Positions 33,779 through 44,081 of a DNA stretch of 64,000 bases are shown piece after piece; position 1 is the stretch's first letter, and each line of letters opens with the position of its first letter. This stretch comes from Talpa occidentalis. Lineage: Eukaryota > Chordata > Mammalia > Eulipotyphla > Talpidae. Where the stretch lies: NCBI RefSeq assembly GCF_014898055.3, contig NW_023604295.1:94131591-94195590 (forward strand), read 5' to 3'. The position numbers and the translations under genes were made by a program. The notes beneath the pieces were generated by a model, which saw only the letters and a list, made by a program, of their open reading frames with translations, was not told where the DNA came from and made no database searches.

Positions 33779-35455
33779 AATATATACACTGATTTTGAAC
33801 CCTACCCTCTTGTTATATTCATTTATTATTTCTAATAACTTTTGGTGGATGCTTCAGGATCTTCATCATGTAACATTATATCATTTGTGAATGATAGTTT
33901 CATGTCTTCTTTTCGTACTTGGAAAAGAAGTATTTGGTTTCAGCAACATTATTATTATTGTCTTGGAGTATGTCTATCTGGTATTGTTTGGTTGGAACCC
34001 TTAGAGCCTCTAAGATCATAACTTCTGGTTCATTTTGCAGATTAAGGTGGGTTTTGTGATTATTTTTTAATAAATTTTCTATTCCTTTTTCTTTTTATTC
34101 CATCACATGGATATCATTTCTCTTTAAGTTGTCTTACAGAGCTTTTACACTATTTTTAAAATGTTTTTTCTCGACATCGTTTTAGTCATATGTTCTCCAA
34201 CATTAATTCTCAACATTAATTCTCTCCAGTGCTTATATTTGTCTGTTATTAAGGCCCTTAATTTATTTTTTAAATCAGCTAAAATGTGTCTTAGTTACTA
34301 CCATTACTTCTAATTGTAGCTGTCTCATATTTTCTTTATCTTTCTTTTGTTGTTGTTGTATATCCCCCATTGTTTTTTTGAGTTCCATCAGTGTTGCCAA
34401 AACTGCTGCCCTGAATTCCTCTTTTGTCCTGCTCCATATCTCAGCTGAGTCAGGACTCCTTTCAGAGTTTTATTTATTTATTTATTTATTGTTTGTTTGT
34501 TCTGGTATTTGTCATGTGTTCTTCTATCTCCTCATATTCAATTTTTTTATGGGTTTTAATAGGGATTGATTTCAATTGTTTTCTTTGCACCTGTTTGTAT
34601 AATGAGGGGACTGGTATGGCTAGGGAGTAGGTATAAGTAGGTATAAATAAGATGATTTGGGCAGTTAACACCAAAGAATCACTTCCAGTAGACTCAGGAA
34701 TTTGAACTTCCTGTTATGCTGTGTTTGCCACAGCTGTGTGTTAGGGATTGATGGTGAGCTCCTCCTCTAGGCTAGCTTCTCAGTGTCTCTTAAGGTCTCA
34801 TGTCCACTTCCACTCTAGGCTATTTTTAAGTTGCAGTAATGGGCACGGATTGCAATTGACATGAAGCCACAGGCCAGGACTTGTTCTTTTCCTCTCCTGA
34901 GTCTTATCCTGAGGTATCACTCCCATAATTGGTAGGTGCTAGGGTTCTGGTTTGTACAAGCTAGTTTGTGTGTGTGTGGTGGGTGACAGGTATTTTGGCT
35001 TTCTCAGCCTGGGGTGGGGTGTCAAGTGCTTCAGATATCCCAGCCTGGATTTCAAGAATTTGTCTCTTCTATAGAGAGGTGCAGGCACTCTGACCCAATT
35101 CAGGTTACAGTTGCTGTTGTGCTAAGAACCTTAGACTCAAGTGAGTAGTCCTTGCTCAGTGCCTCCACCTCTGAATCTCTCAAGCAAAGTATCCTCCATC
35201 CTGGGTGCCTGCTTTGTATACTTGAGAAAATATCTGTAAGGGGCTCTGATAGCAGCGCCCCTCCTGGGTGGGACTGCCCCATGATTTTTAATAAAGTTCA
35301 TTTAAAGTTTTTCCTAAAGATTTCCATTGGCCTAATGCTTCTACTGTGTGGTCTTCAGTTTTTCCCTCAGGGTTTTTTGACTTTGTTTTACGCAGATTTG
35401 TAGCTGGAGGACATGTGCCAGGTGTCTTCACTCTGCTGCCATCTTATTTGACCTC

Positions 35456-36550
35456 AGGCTCTTCCCTTTTCAACTACCACGGGGCCCCCACTTGTGCCTA
35501 TATTTCCTAGGACCTTAAAAAAATTTATTAAAAATTTAAATGAATGAAATATTAATTAAGAGGACAATAACCACTATTACATTGAGTTAAAATAGTGTAC
35601 TGAGGTGTGAAGAATTTCTAGAGGTTAAAAGAATAGCTAATATTTGTTCCAGTCCTTTTATAGGCAGCTGGTAAATGTTTTGTACAACTGACCTGACACA
35701 GCTGGCTTCCCTCACAGGGAAGTACTTCTTAAGGGGCAGAATTTAAGATCTCACCATTGAGATCTTGGGAGGTGTTGACCTAGTGTCCTTGGGTCTGAGC
35801 CAGCTCGGGTCAGGAGCATGCACAGGAAGGAGGCCAGGAGCTGCAGGATCAGCTACGTGCTGCTAGTCCCACAGTGAACAAGCCAGCTATTTGTCAAAGC
35901 AAAATGGCCCTTCAGGCCTCCCCTCTCCTCTCACTCTTGGCTGCTTTGAAACATTAAATAATACAACAGCAAAGGTTTTTTTTTTTATATATATAAATGG
36001 TGCTAAGGACAAATAAAACCTGTAGAAGTAGTAAGTTTTTAAAAAATGAAGAAAGGGATTGACTAAGAATTGAACATAAATAGGAAAGAGGACATAGAAA
36101 GACACTTATTTTAGGCTGGAAATACAATAAAGAATTTCTTCAGGAACAGCAGGGCCTCAGAACTTAGCCAGGGGTGTGTGAGGCAAGGAGGGAGGGTTCT
36201 GAAGTGCTCTGTGTGGCAGGGCTCGGTCACTGGGCTGACGTGTAATTTAATCACACTTTAGATTAATTCACCTTCTCTGTGCTAAGAAGCACATTACTAA
36301 TTATAATACTGTTCCTTAGGTTAAATATACTCTAAACTTCAGACACTTTATAATTGAACCTGATGACCACAGATCTTGCACACAGCAGCAGGTGCTGGGT
36401 TGTATCCCCACAACTTAAAATGATCCAGAATTGTACATCTAAAAATAAGTCACTGTACTTAGCATAGAAGTTTTTCAGTCAGTGTGACTCTGTCTCAGTC
36501 TTACATCTCAGATGTGAGCATTTTTAGGTATCACAAGAAGACCATTGTGA
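35456..36550. other. Unique/ancient DNA up to the LTR element
   Basis: No gene is seen. The last about 35 bp, together with sequence just right of 38616, form the interrupted copy of a short repeat that also occurs at 30482-30525. Confidence 0.5.
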
Positions 36551-36555
36551 GTTGA

Positions 36556-36992
36556 TGTAAGGGGCAGGACAGGGCACAAGGCAGGTTTTCTGATCCCATG
36601 CAGATCGGGTAAAGGAGGAGTCAGAGTCCTCAGTAGTTTTGCAGGTTTTTTATTTGGGGTTCACCAGGCATATGGCAGGCAGGGGTGCTGGCTGGGGGGC
36701 TGGGAGGCTGGCAGGCCTCCCAGCCCCCAGCAAGTCCTCACTCTATCTGAGCTCTCTAGCGTTCGTTCTGCTGCTTCTCGGCTGCGGCTGCTGCTGCTGC
36801 TGGTGCTGGTGCTGCTGGCGTCCCCCCGTGACGCCGCCCTTAAAAGCACAGTCTTAGCTCAGCTGAATCCCATCTACCTATGCCCACACCCTATTCCAGG
36901 TGCCCGCCATCAGGCATGCATTCAGGACAAGGATCCATCATCTATCCTGATGGTGGAAGGGCAGAAAAGCCTGATATTTTCTTTACCCTACA
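36556..36992 (-). repeat. 3' LTR of the 2.06-kb element
   Basis: 437 bp, beginning TGTAGGGTAAAG and ending CCCCTTACA on the minus strand. It has AATAAA (complement at 36649-36654), a TTTTAAGGG box as a possible TATA substitute near 36837-36845, and a (CTG/CAG)-rich stretch at 36784-36818. The interior side has a purine-rich tract (GAGGGGGTGGAC) directly adjoining. Confidence 0.92.
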
Positions 36993-38180
36993 GTCCACCC
37001 CCTCAGGGTTTTCTGCCATACAGTCTATACATATATACACAATTTTCTAAGCAAACAAACAATGCAGCCATGGCCCACAAAAGCAAATACATCAAATAAC
37101 AAAATACAACATAACAAAATACAACAGAACACAAATAAGTCCAGGCAGGGCCCCAACCTAGCGCAAAAGACAATTATTGGTACCAGCAGATGAGCCACCA
37201 AATCTGCTGCCGAAGGCACTGCTCATACGAGGGAGGGGAAATCACACACGGCATCTGCTATAACACACCAGGAGCCGTCAGGCTTCCTGGCCTTCTCTGG
37301 CTGTAGTCTCGGCTACAAGGCACACACAGCATCCACCCCCAGGATGCACTAGCTCTGGGATTGGCAATTTTATTCTGTTGGGGGTAATCGCCAACCCTCA
37401 GGGTTTCTGTCTGCAGTCGCTCCAACACTTGGCCTTCATGGCCACCCATGCGACTCGCAGACCCCTGCACTCAAGCCAACCCACTGCACAAGCACATGGG
37501 TTGGGGATCCAAACTTTGCATTTGGCTTGGGCTCCACCCCAAGCCACATTCCCCACCCGTCCCACAAGGACGGGCTCCTCAGCTCCTCACCCTCACTCAA
37601 GAATGAGCAGGGCATCACCCACAGGTGATTTTACGAGACTCACAGTTCTTCAGCATACTCAGGCTACTTAACAGCCACTCAGGGCTTCTCAATTTAGCAT
37701 CAGTACCAGCTTTTGCCTTCTTAGTTGGCTTTTCTCCTCCACCTGGCTGCTGGGCATGCACAGGCTGCTTTTGGCCATCAAGGCCCACTGGCCACCCCCA
37801 GATTCTCAAAAAAAAACATAACCTGTCAAGGTCCTCCGCCTTCTGGCGGGATTGTCAGTCCAGGTTTATCAGTCCATGTCCATTGGCCTCTCCCTACGTC
37901 AGCAGCGGCCTGCTGCCTCAGGGGTCATTGGCTGGTCCTTTCTGGTGTCGTTGCCTGGTCCTTTCCGGTGTCGTTGCCTGGTCCTTTCCGGTGTCGTTGC
38001 CTGGTCCTCTCGGGCATCTCCTCCATGCGAGGTCTCGTCCCACAGCTCCGGACCGTATCCACCTTCTGTGCCGCCATGGCACCTCCAGCGTCATCACAGG
38101 CAGTCTGTTCTCCTTAGTCCCTCCAGGTCTTCGGAGGGCTCCAATACCCGTCTGCATGGATCTTGCCGACTTACGCCAAT
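36993..38180 (-). other. Non-coding interior of the LTR element
   Basis: 1,188 bp between the LTRs. Short open frames on both strands show no retroviral domain: no CCHC knuckle, no D-T/S-G protease motif, no YXDD. The part near the 5' LTR holds 3.5 copies of a 23-bp tandem repeat (about 37938-38012). This size and emptiness match non-autonomous LTR elements that are packaged by a helper. Confidence 0.8.
38161..38179 (-). promoter_or_regulatory. Candidate primer-binding site, serine-tRNA-like
   Basis: Just inside the 5' LTR, the minus strand reads TGGCGTAAGTCGGCAAGA. It resembles the complement of the 3' end of a serine tRNA of the GUAGUCG acceptor type, with one extra A and one substitution. 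The position, one to two bases from the LTR end, is right for a primer site. The tRNA sequence is from general knowledge and was not checked. Confidence 0.6.
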
Positions 38181-38616
38181 TGTAAGGGCAGGAACGGGCA
38201 CAAGGCAGGTTTTCTGATCCCATGCAGATCGGGTAAAGGAGGAGTCAGAGTCCTCAGTAGTTTTGCAGGTTTTTTATTTGGGGTTCACCAGGCATATGGC
38301 AGGCAGGGGTGCTGGCTGGGGGGCTGGGAGGCTGGCAGGCCTCCCAGCCCCCAGCAAGTCCTCACTCTATCTGGGCTCTCTAGCGTTCGTTCTGCTGCTT
38401 CTCGGCTGCGGCTGCTGCTGCTGCTGGTGCTGGTGCTGCTGGCGTCCCCCCGTGACGCCGCCCTTAAAAGCACAGTCTTAGCTCAGCTGAATCCCATCTA
38501 CCTATGCCCACACCCTATTCCAGATGCCCACCATCAGGCATGCATTCAGGACAAGGATCCATCATCTATCCTGATGGCGGAAGGGCAGAAAAGCCTGATA
38601 TTTTCTTTACCCTACA
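38181..38616 (-). repeat. 5' LTR of the 2.06-kb element
   Basis: 436 bp, about 98.5% identical to the left copy by direct comparison. AATAAA complement at 38273-38278. As the 5' LTR of a minus-strand element it would carry the promoter driving the interior. Confidence 0.92.
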
Positions 38617-38810
38617 GTTGACTTCTATGGTTGCAAGTCCATCTTTAAGTCATTTAATGAGAGATGTTGTTCTGCCACTATCCCAGACTGGGTAGGTCCA
38701 TGGGTGGTTCTGGCAGCTTGAAAGAGAACCTTGGAGTCCCTAGCATTATCCTCACAGTTTAGGAGAAACGAGCCAGCAGGGAGACAGCAACTTGGGCCCT
38801 CCTGCGAATC

Positions 38811-39003
38811 CCTGTACGCTCTTTCCTCTCTTAGCCATCCCTGACGCCCTCCACCGCTCTCCACTGCACTCTGACTCATGGTCCTCTGCTGCCGCCTCCA
38901 TCCTCTGTGACGCTGCCCTTGTAGGTGCCCTCTCCCGGCTCAGGTGTGCCCACTCACACACGCCCACCCCACACTCCAGGTGCTGCCATCAGGCACGTGT
39001 GTA
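38811..39003 (-). repeat. Diverged LTR fragment related to the 2.06-kb element
   Basis: Aligned phrases are TGTGACGCTGCCCTTGTA against GTGACGCCGCCCTTAAAA, and ACTCCAGGTGCTGCCATCAGGCACG against ATTCCAGGTGCCCGCCATCAGGCATG, in the same order and spacing. It is an older relative that lies less than 200 bp from the young element. Confidence 0.5.
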
Positions 39004-39499
39004 AGCCCACAGGTGTCGATCATTGATGCTAATGGAGGGAGGGGGAAAAAACCTGCTAACTTCCATTTTCCCAGCAGACGTGCATTCAGTTAATCAGGGG
39101 ACATGGTGTGTGGGCACATCATCTGGAGGAGAGGGCTGTGTGCAGAGGGGAGGGGGAACATGGAAGTGATGGAGGATAAACCTAGAAAGGTTGGAAAGGA
39201 GACTCTGCAAGACCAGAAACCTGGCTCACGCCATGCTGGGAGCTGGAGGTGGAGGTAGAAGTGATTAATATAGTCCTTAACCCAGCTATATGAAAAATCC
39301 TTAGGTACCAAAGACTAGATCGCAAGGCACAGACCCAAGCAGGTGTCAGGCCTCTGTAGAACAGGTCATGGGGGGCAGACTGGAGGTGAGGATATGGAGA
39401 GCAAGAGCCATTATGGAATCTCTGGTTCTTTTCAAATTCTACATAGTTAATTCAAAATTAACAAAAGCCGACAACTCCACAAAGGAATGAGCCCCTCCC

Positions 39500-39870
39500 A
39501 AAGAGAAGACTGTATCAGTGCAATTTCTGCAAGGGCACGGGCAGCAGCCCTTCTGCCCACCTGTGCCTATGCAGGAGCGACTCGCTGCCAAATTTCTTCC
39601 TCCACAGGGCAGCAGCCTCCTGCCTGCCCATGACCTATATCAGGCTGGGGCTTCTCTTCACCGACCTCCCTCAGCAGAAGCAGCTCTCCTCCCAAGCCTG
39701 CCCGCCTGTGACCATGCAGGCCTCTCTTTTAGCAAACCTGACCCTTTCAGGAGCAGCCCTTTCTGCCCACTTGTTTCTATGCAAGTGTCCTTTATTCTTC
39801 TCTCCATTTTTCATAATAAACCTGCCCTTTTGGATACAACTAATATCTCTGTCTCATGGAGAAACTCACC
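39500..39870 (+). repeat. Possible old retroviral LTR, plus strand
   Basis: Tandem-like phrases (GCAGCCCTTCTGCCCAC at 39543 and 39750), an AATAAA at about 39810-39820, then CTCTGTCTCATGG give an LTR-like 3' half. I see no matching partner and cannot assign it. Confidence 0.3.
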
Positions 39871-40049
39871 TGGGAAACTGCTGGTGCCACTGAAAAGAGA
39901 GCTCTGGTGACACTTTTCCCACACGTACCCAAGGACCCCACTCTCTGAAACCAACATCTCCAAAACCAATTTTGGAAGCAGAAATGAACTGAGGCAGCCC
40001 TATGCAGTGAAAGATGAGAGAAGGATCTTGGACCCAGCAAGGATGAATC

Positions 40050-40190
40050 TGTTACACAGAAGGGCACCCTGGGACTCTCAAACCTGCATGCTCTGTATGG
40101 GTTCTGCCATCCACCGCATCAAGGCAAAGCACATTCTAGTGTGTAAGACCTTCAATAGAAAATAATTTTAATATGATTTGTGTGCCATAA
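40050..40190 (-). repeat. LTR family B fragment, minus strand
   Basis: TGTTACACAGAAGGGCACCC, then GGGTTCTGCCATCCACCGCATC and TAGTGTGTAAGACCTTCAAT match the first about 140 bp of the LTR at 41044-41666. It directly abuts another family B copy in the opposite direction. Confidence 0.85.
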
Positions 40191-40194
40191 AAAA

Positions 40195-40721
40195 AGAAGA
40201 GAAGAGAAAGAAGCAGAGAGACAGTGAAGAAGCTCTGTTTGCTTCTCAGTCTTGAGAAGACTGAGAAGAACATGGAAGAAGACACTTTAAAGAGACAGAG
40301 ACTTGGATGAGAGACCCACGGGGAGGTTGACAATGGCGGCCTTTATTTTGACTTGCATTTTAATTTTGATCCTTTCATCCCAGACTTGCCTGGCCCCTTC
40401 TGCCCCTTTGCTATTGTTCCCCTCCAGCAGGTGCCTTAGACTGGTGGCAAGACTTTTGGGCCTCAGCAGTCCTGCTTTGGGCCAACCCTGTTTGGCTGGA
40501 CATTTACCCACAAGGGCATGGGTAACTTTGGGTGCTTCATGTGGAAACTATTTAAATTTCCCCCTTCTCTTCTTTTTATTGTATCCTAATTCTATTAAAG
40601 TTTCTTTTTATTTAAGATCTTATACACTAGAGTGTATTTTGTCTTGATACGGCAGATGGTAGAACACATTTAGAGCAGGCAGATTTGGGGGTTCCAGGGT
40701 ATCCCCACCCTGCCTTTAACA
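40195..40721 (+). repeat. LTR family B copy, plus strand, 5' truncated
   Basis: GAAGCAGAGAGACAG, then AGACCCACGGGGAGGTTGACAATGGCGGCC and TTGGGTGCTTCATGTGG run in the reverse complement order of the LTR at 41044. It ends in TTTAACA at 40721. With the fragment on its left it forms an inverted pair with the two LTR 3' ends pointing outwards. Confidence 0.85.
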
Positions 40722-40734
40722 ATTACACTTCATC

Positions 40735-40860
40735 ATTCAGTCTTTCCACATCTTTTATATGATATGATCCTCATGCAGTCCTGGGAGGTAAGGTGAGCTA
40801 ATATTATCAACCCCTGTTTTACAGATGAGCCAACAGAGACAGAGAGGATGTTGATGACTT
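40735..40860 (-). repeat. MIR relic
   Basis: Reversed MIR phrases: ATGATCCTCATGCAGTCC, GGAGGTAAGGTGAGCTAATATTATC, CCCTGTTTTACAGATGAGCC. Confidence 0.85.
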
Positions 40861-41043
40861 CTTGGGGATGCGTATGTCACAACCCTGTGTGCGCCGGGCT
40901 CTGCTGCTTTCCCCACCGAGTCCCTGCAGCAGCTCTGTTAGTGACTGTGTTCGGGAAATCAAGTGACATGCACAGTCAGTTGCTGCCTCCTAGAACATCC
41001 CGATCTACTCTGAGACCTGGAGGATCTGACTCAGCCCTAGTAC

Positions 41044-41666
41044 TGTTACAGGGCTGGGTGAGGAATACCTCAGAACCCCCAAACCTGCCCTCTCTAAATA
41101 GGTTCTGCCATCAGCCGCATCAAGTCAAAACATGCTCTAGTGTGTAAGACCTTCAATGGAAAGGAACTTTAATACAATTAGTGTTCAATACAGAAAAAGG
41201 GAAAGAAAAAAGTTTCCAAATCAAGCACCCAAAGTTACCCATGCCCTTGTGAGTATATATCCAGTCAAAAAGAGTTGCCCTAAAGCAGGTCCTCTGGGAC
41301 CACCTAAAATCCTGCCACAAGTCTAAAGCACCTTCTTGTGGGGACCCATGAAAAGGGGCAGAAGGGGCCATGCATGTCTGGAAAGAAAAGAGCAAAATCA
41401 AAATCAAGATACAAGCTGCCATTGTTAGCCTCCCCACGGGTCTCCCCCACATCTGTTTCAACCAGTCCAGGACCAAGCAGCAAGTACAGTTTCTTCACAT
41501 GTCTCTCTGCTCCATGTGCCTCTTCAAGGTCTCCTTCTGGCTCTCCATCCTGCTTCCTTCCTTCTCTAGTCTCTCCAGCTTCTCCTCTTCCCTGCTCAGC
41601 CCCACCCTTCCTTGGGTGGGGCGGGGAACCTGGAACCTCCCCTTTTCCTGGGACCACCCTGATACA
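41044..41666 (-). repeat. LTR family B, complete solo LTR
   Basis: 623 bp, TG...CA ends (minus strand TGTATCAGGGTGG ... CCCTGTAACA). A 4-bp TSD, GTAC, lies at 41040-41043 and 41667-41670. A 4-bp TSD fits class I (gamma-type) endogenous retroviruses. An ATTAAA poly(A)-like signal lies near 41170. No internal region is attached, so it is a solo LTR, the product of LTR-LTR recombination. Confidence 0.88.
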
Positions 41667-41972
41667 GTACCTTCCCTCAGTGCCTTTACTTCACCATGCT
41701 GCTTCACAATCCACTTCTGGACAATCAGATCATTTAGTAACAGAAATGCAAATGTGATTCAGGTCTTTGAATTGCTAATTGCTCAAATTACCTTCCAATA
41801 GATTCTTTATAGTAAACTTAATTTGAAAGCAATGGTTAAAATTGAAATCTGCAGTGCTATAAATTAGGAGTAGGAGTGGGAGGGTTAAATACATGAATTC
41901 TGAGTACGTTTAATAGAAGATTAGAAAAGCATAAGTAGATACAAAATTTTTTTTTGAGAAGGCAGAGGTTTT

Positions 41973-42258
41973 ATTTATTTTTTTAAAGATTTATTATTTA
42001 TGCATATAATTGCTGGAGTACAGGCCAGAGGTGTGGGGGTGGAGGGATGGTGAGTGGATTCACCAGAGACAGAGTAGGGAACAGAACAAGCAGATTGACT
42101 GAAGTACACTGCTGAGGGGAGTAGCGGGCCAGACAGGAGAGGTCTGCTGTACCATGTGGGTTACTCCCTGGCCGGCAGGGGTTCGAATTTATGCTGTAGA
42201 GGCTGCAGACAGTGTTATAGGTTGCATCTTAACCTGTTGTGCCACTAGGGAGGTCCCC
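41973..42258 (-). mobile_element. T+ SINE, minus strand
   Basis: TSD AGGCAGAGGTTTT at 41960-41972 with a near match at 42259-42271. The tail complement is at the left and the head CACTAGGGAGGTCC at the right. Moderately decayed. Confidence 0.93.
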
Positions 42259-42296
42259 AGGCAGGGTTTTTAAAGAAAGATGTCCTAAATGTTTTC

Positions 42297-42425
42297 AACC
42301 CTGGCTCTCCTATTCATTCTTGAAATGAATTTGACCAAACTATTTAACTTTATTGCATTTCAATCACAAATCTACAAAAGGGAGCTCATCGCAAAATATA
42401 TTATAAAACTCAGTTGAGATATTAT
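42297..42425 (+). repeat. MIR relic
   Basis: AACCCTGGCTCTCCTATTCATTC, TTGACCAAACTATTTAACTTT and AATCTACAAAAGGGAG follow the MIR core order. Confidence 0.7.
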
Positions 42426-42431
42426 CTATGA

Positions 42432-42699
42432 TGGGTATTTCTGGTGGCCTAGGGGTTAAGTCTCAGTGCTATTACCACTATGGCCTGAATTCGATCCAGG
42501 AAGGGAGCTAACACACATAAGGGGCAGCAGACCTCTCCTGTCTTGCCTACTGCTCCCCTCAGCAGTGTATTTCAGTAAATCTGCCTGTTCTGTTCCCCAT
42601 TCTGCCTCTGGTGAATCCTCTTTACCCCTGCCCCCCCCCACACACACACCTCTGTCCTACACCTCAGCTCTTCTATGCAAAAATAAATTTAAAAAAGAA
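42432..42699 (+). mobile_element. T+ SINE, divergent 'GGCCTAGGGGTTAAG' subfamily
   Basis: The head reads TTCTGGTGGCCTAGGGGTTAAGTCTCAGTGCTA, shared with the copy at 60998 and different from the GGCGCAG type. TSD AGATATTATCTATGATG at 42415-42431 against AGATACCATCTATGAAG at 42700-42716. Confidence 0.93.
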
Positions 42700-42748
42700 A
42701 AGATACCATCTATGAAGTCACTTCAGAATTTGAATTGTTAATTAATTT

Positions 42749-43001
42749 ATTTTTATTATTTTATTTTTTTAAAGATTTATTTATCTGTGCATATGAGAGC
42801 TGGTGTATAGTCCAGAGATGCAGGAGGTGAGAGGATTCACCAGAGATAGAGTGGGGAGCAGAACAGGCAGACTGACTGAAATACACAGCTGAGGGGAGCA
42901 GTGGGTGAGACAAGAGAGGTCTGCTGCACCATGTGGGTATCTCTCTGGTGGGCTGGGGATCTAACTCATACTGCAGTGGCTGCGGATAGTCTGGGAGGTC
43001 T
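42749..43001 (-). mobile_element. T+ SINE, minus strand, 50 bp from an inverted copy
   Basis: TSD AATTGTTAATTAATTT at 42733-42748 against AATTGTGAATTATTTT at 43002-43017. The head end is truncated (GATAGTCTGGGAGGTC), lacking about 20 bp of the usual box-A region. Confidence 0.92.
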
Positions 43002-43099
43002 AATTGTGAATTATTTTAAATCTTTGTGTTAGGAGGGTCACAGATCATTCCCTATCTCAAAAGACCAATTTTTGATTTATGTATATTTTTATTGTCTAT

Positions 43100-43205
43100 C
43101 TCTCTGCCTTTCCACCCCATCTTCATCTGTGTGTCCCTAGCATCCATCATAATTCCAGGCAGTTCATAGATAGTCAGTAAATATTCATTGATTAAATAAA
43201 TGTGA
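43100..43205 (+). repeat. L2-like 3' end relic
   Basis: TGTGTCCCTAGCATCCATCATAATTCCAGGCAG, then CAGTAAATATTCATTGATTAAATAAATG is the typical L2 terminal pattern. Confidence 0.7.
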
Positions 43206-44004
43206 TTCCCAATTGAAATAATCACATTGGAATTTCATCAAAGAGAAAATATTTTTAAAAATAGCTCCCCCACTGTTGTTATTGAGACTGTTTCTGCACT
43301 CAGCTTCCCATGGCTAAGGGAAATGAAATGTGTGTTTAAATAAATACACTTGTAGTGTTACAGGCATTTCTGCTTACATCCCCATTTGCCACTTTTTTAT
43401 GCTCAGTTAAAATTAATCACACAGAATTCTTCCCCATATTGCTTCTGATATTCAGCAAACCCAGAGAGAGGCAGTCTATTGGGTCTCTTCTCTCAGCCTG
43501 GGGCACAGTGAAAAAAAGAGGATTGAAGTAGTTGTTTAAAGTGTTTGTCAAAGAAATATTTGAGCCTTACAGTCTATTTAATAGTCCACATTTGCTGTAT
43601 CCTATTGTCTTAGCTCCTGTTGGCAACTATAAAATGATTTCCCAATTGTTTTTCTACCCCTTGTATTTCCCGACCGACATAGGAATTTGTTTACCTACTG
43701 ACCAGTCTTCCGGATTTGTTATGAGTTTAGTTTTAGGAGAATGTTCTCAAAGCCATTGGGGAAACAAGAATGTAACCTATAACTGTATGCCATTAAATTT
43801 AGAAATAATAGAGTATTAGCTTTAATGACTGACTTACATGTTTATATTTAAATATGGTACACTAGTGAATGCAACTTCTATTTTTGCATGCTTAGAGAAT
43901 TCTAGAAGGTCTAGTGGGAACTTCTTTGTTTTTACTACTTTTTGGAGCAGCAGAAGATCTGGAAAGTACACTGGGCTACTAGGTAAGAGGCTAGAGAAAT
44001 ATAG
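43206..44004. other. Unique DNA, no gene seen
   Basis: No supported element. Open frames at 43532-43819 and 43838-44020 lack recognisable domains. Confidence 0.5.
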
Positions 44005-44068
44005 CTGGGACAGTTATTGATTAGTCACATGACTTTGGACAAGTGACTTTATTCTATTTCCTTTGGTT
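44005..44068 (+). repeat. Partial MIR
   Basis: TTAGTCACATGACTTTGGACAAGTGACTTTATTCTATTTCC follows the MIR core (gtgtgaccttgggcaagt). The SINE at 44082 cuts it off. Confidence 0.75.
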
Positions 44069-44081
44069 TCTGAGTAGTTTT

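Larger units (their letters stand above)
31600..35455 (-). mobile_element. Old near-complete L1, minus strand, broken
   Basis: In reverse order it shows the ORF2 end (GGGTATATAATACTCCATC, GGCTGTTTCCATGTACTAGCTATTATAAATG), central ORF2 (CCTTTGTTAGGTTAATTCC at 33350, ATTATATCATTTGTGAATGATAG at 33868), a deletion near 34000, then ORF1-region text (GCTGCCCTGAATTCCTC near 34407). It finally reaches a probable 5' edge at CTGCTGCCATCTTATTTGACC. Two SINEs interrupt it. It is heavily mutated and encodes no full protein. The exact ends are uncertain. Confidence 0.75.
36556..38616 (-). mobile_element. Young non-autonomous LTR retroelement
   Basis: Two directly repeated LTRs of 437 and 436 bp bound a 1,188-bp interior, 2,061 bp in all. 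Orientation is minus, judged from the AATAAA signals in the LTRs, a primer-site-like sequence next to the right LTR and a purine tract next to the left LTR. LTR ends are TG...CA. A 5-bp TSD, GTTGA, lies at 36551-36555 and 38617-38621. LTRs differ by six substitutions and one indel, so the insertion is recent. The interior has no gag, pol or env that I can see, so replication must have relied on another element. The 5-bp TSD and the Ser-tRNA-like primer site suggest a class III (ERV-L/MaLR-like) affinity, which is inference. Confidence 0.9.

Noticed and set aside
36639..36857. Leu/Cys-rich small protein, repeated at 38263-38481
   Set aside because: It is the CTG-rich LTR read on the opposite strand. 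Its repetition is due to the two LTRs and not to gene duplication.
37625..38185. 186-codon plus-strand frame in the LTR element as a gag remnant
   Set aside because: It is antisense to the inferred element direction and has no retroviral motif.
41973..43001. CRISPR-like array of spaced repeats
   Set aside because: The repeated blocks are three SINEs in mixed orientation, with tails and TSDs, in mammalian DNA.
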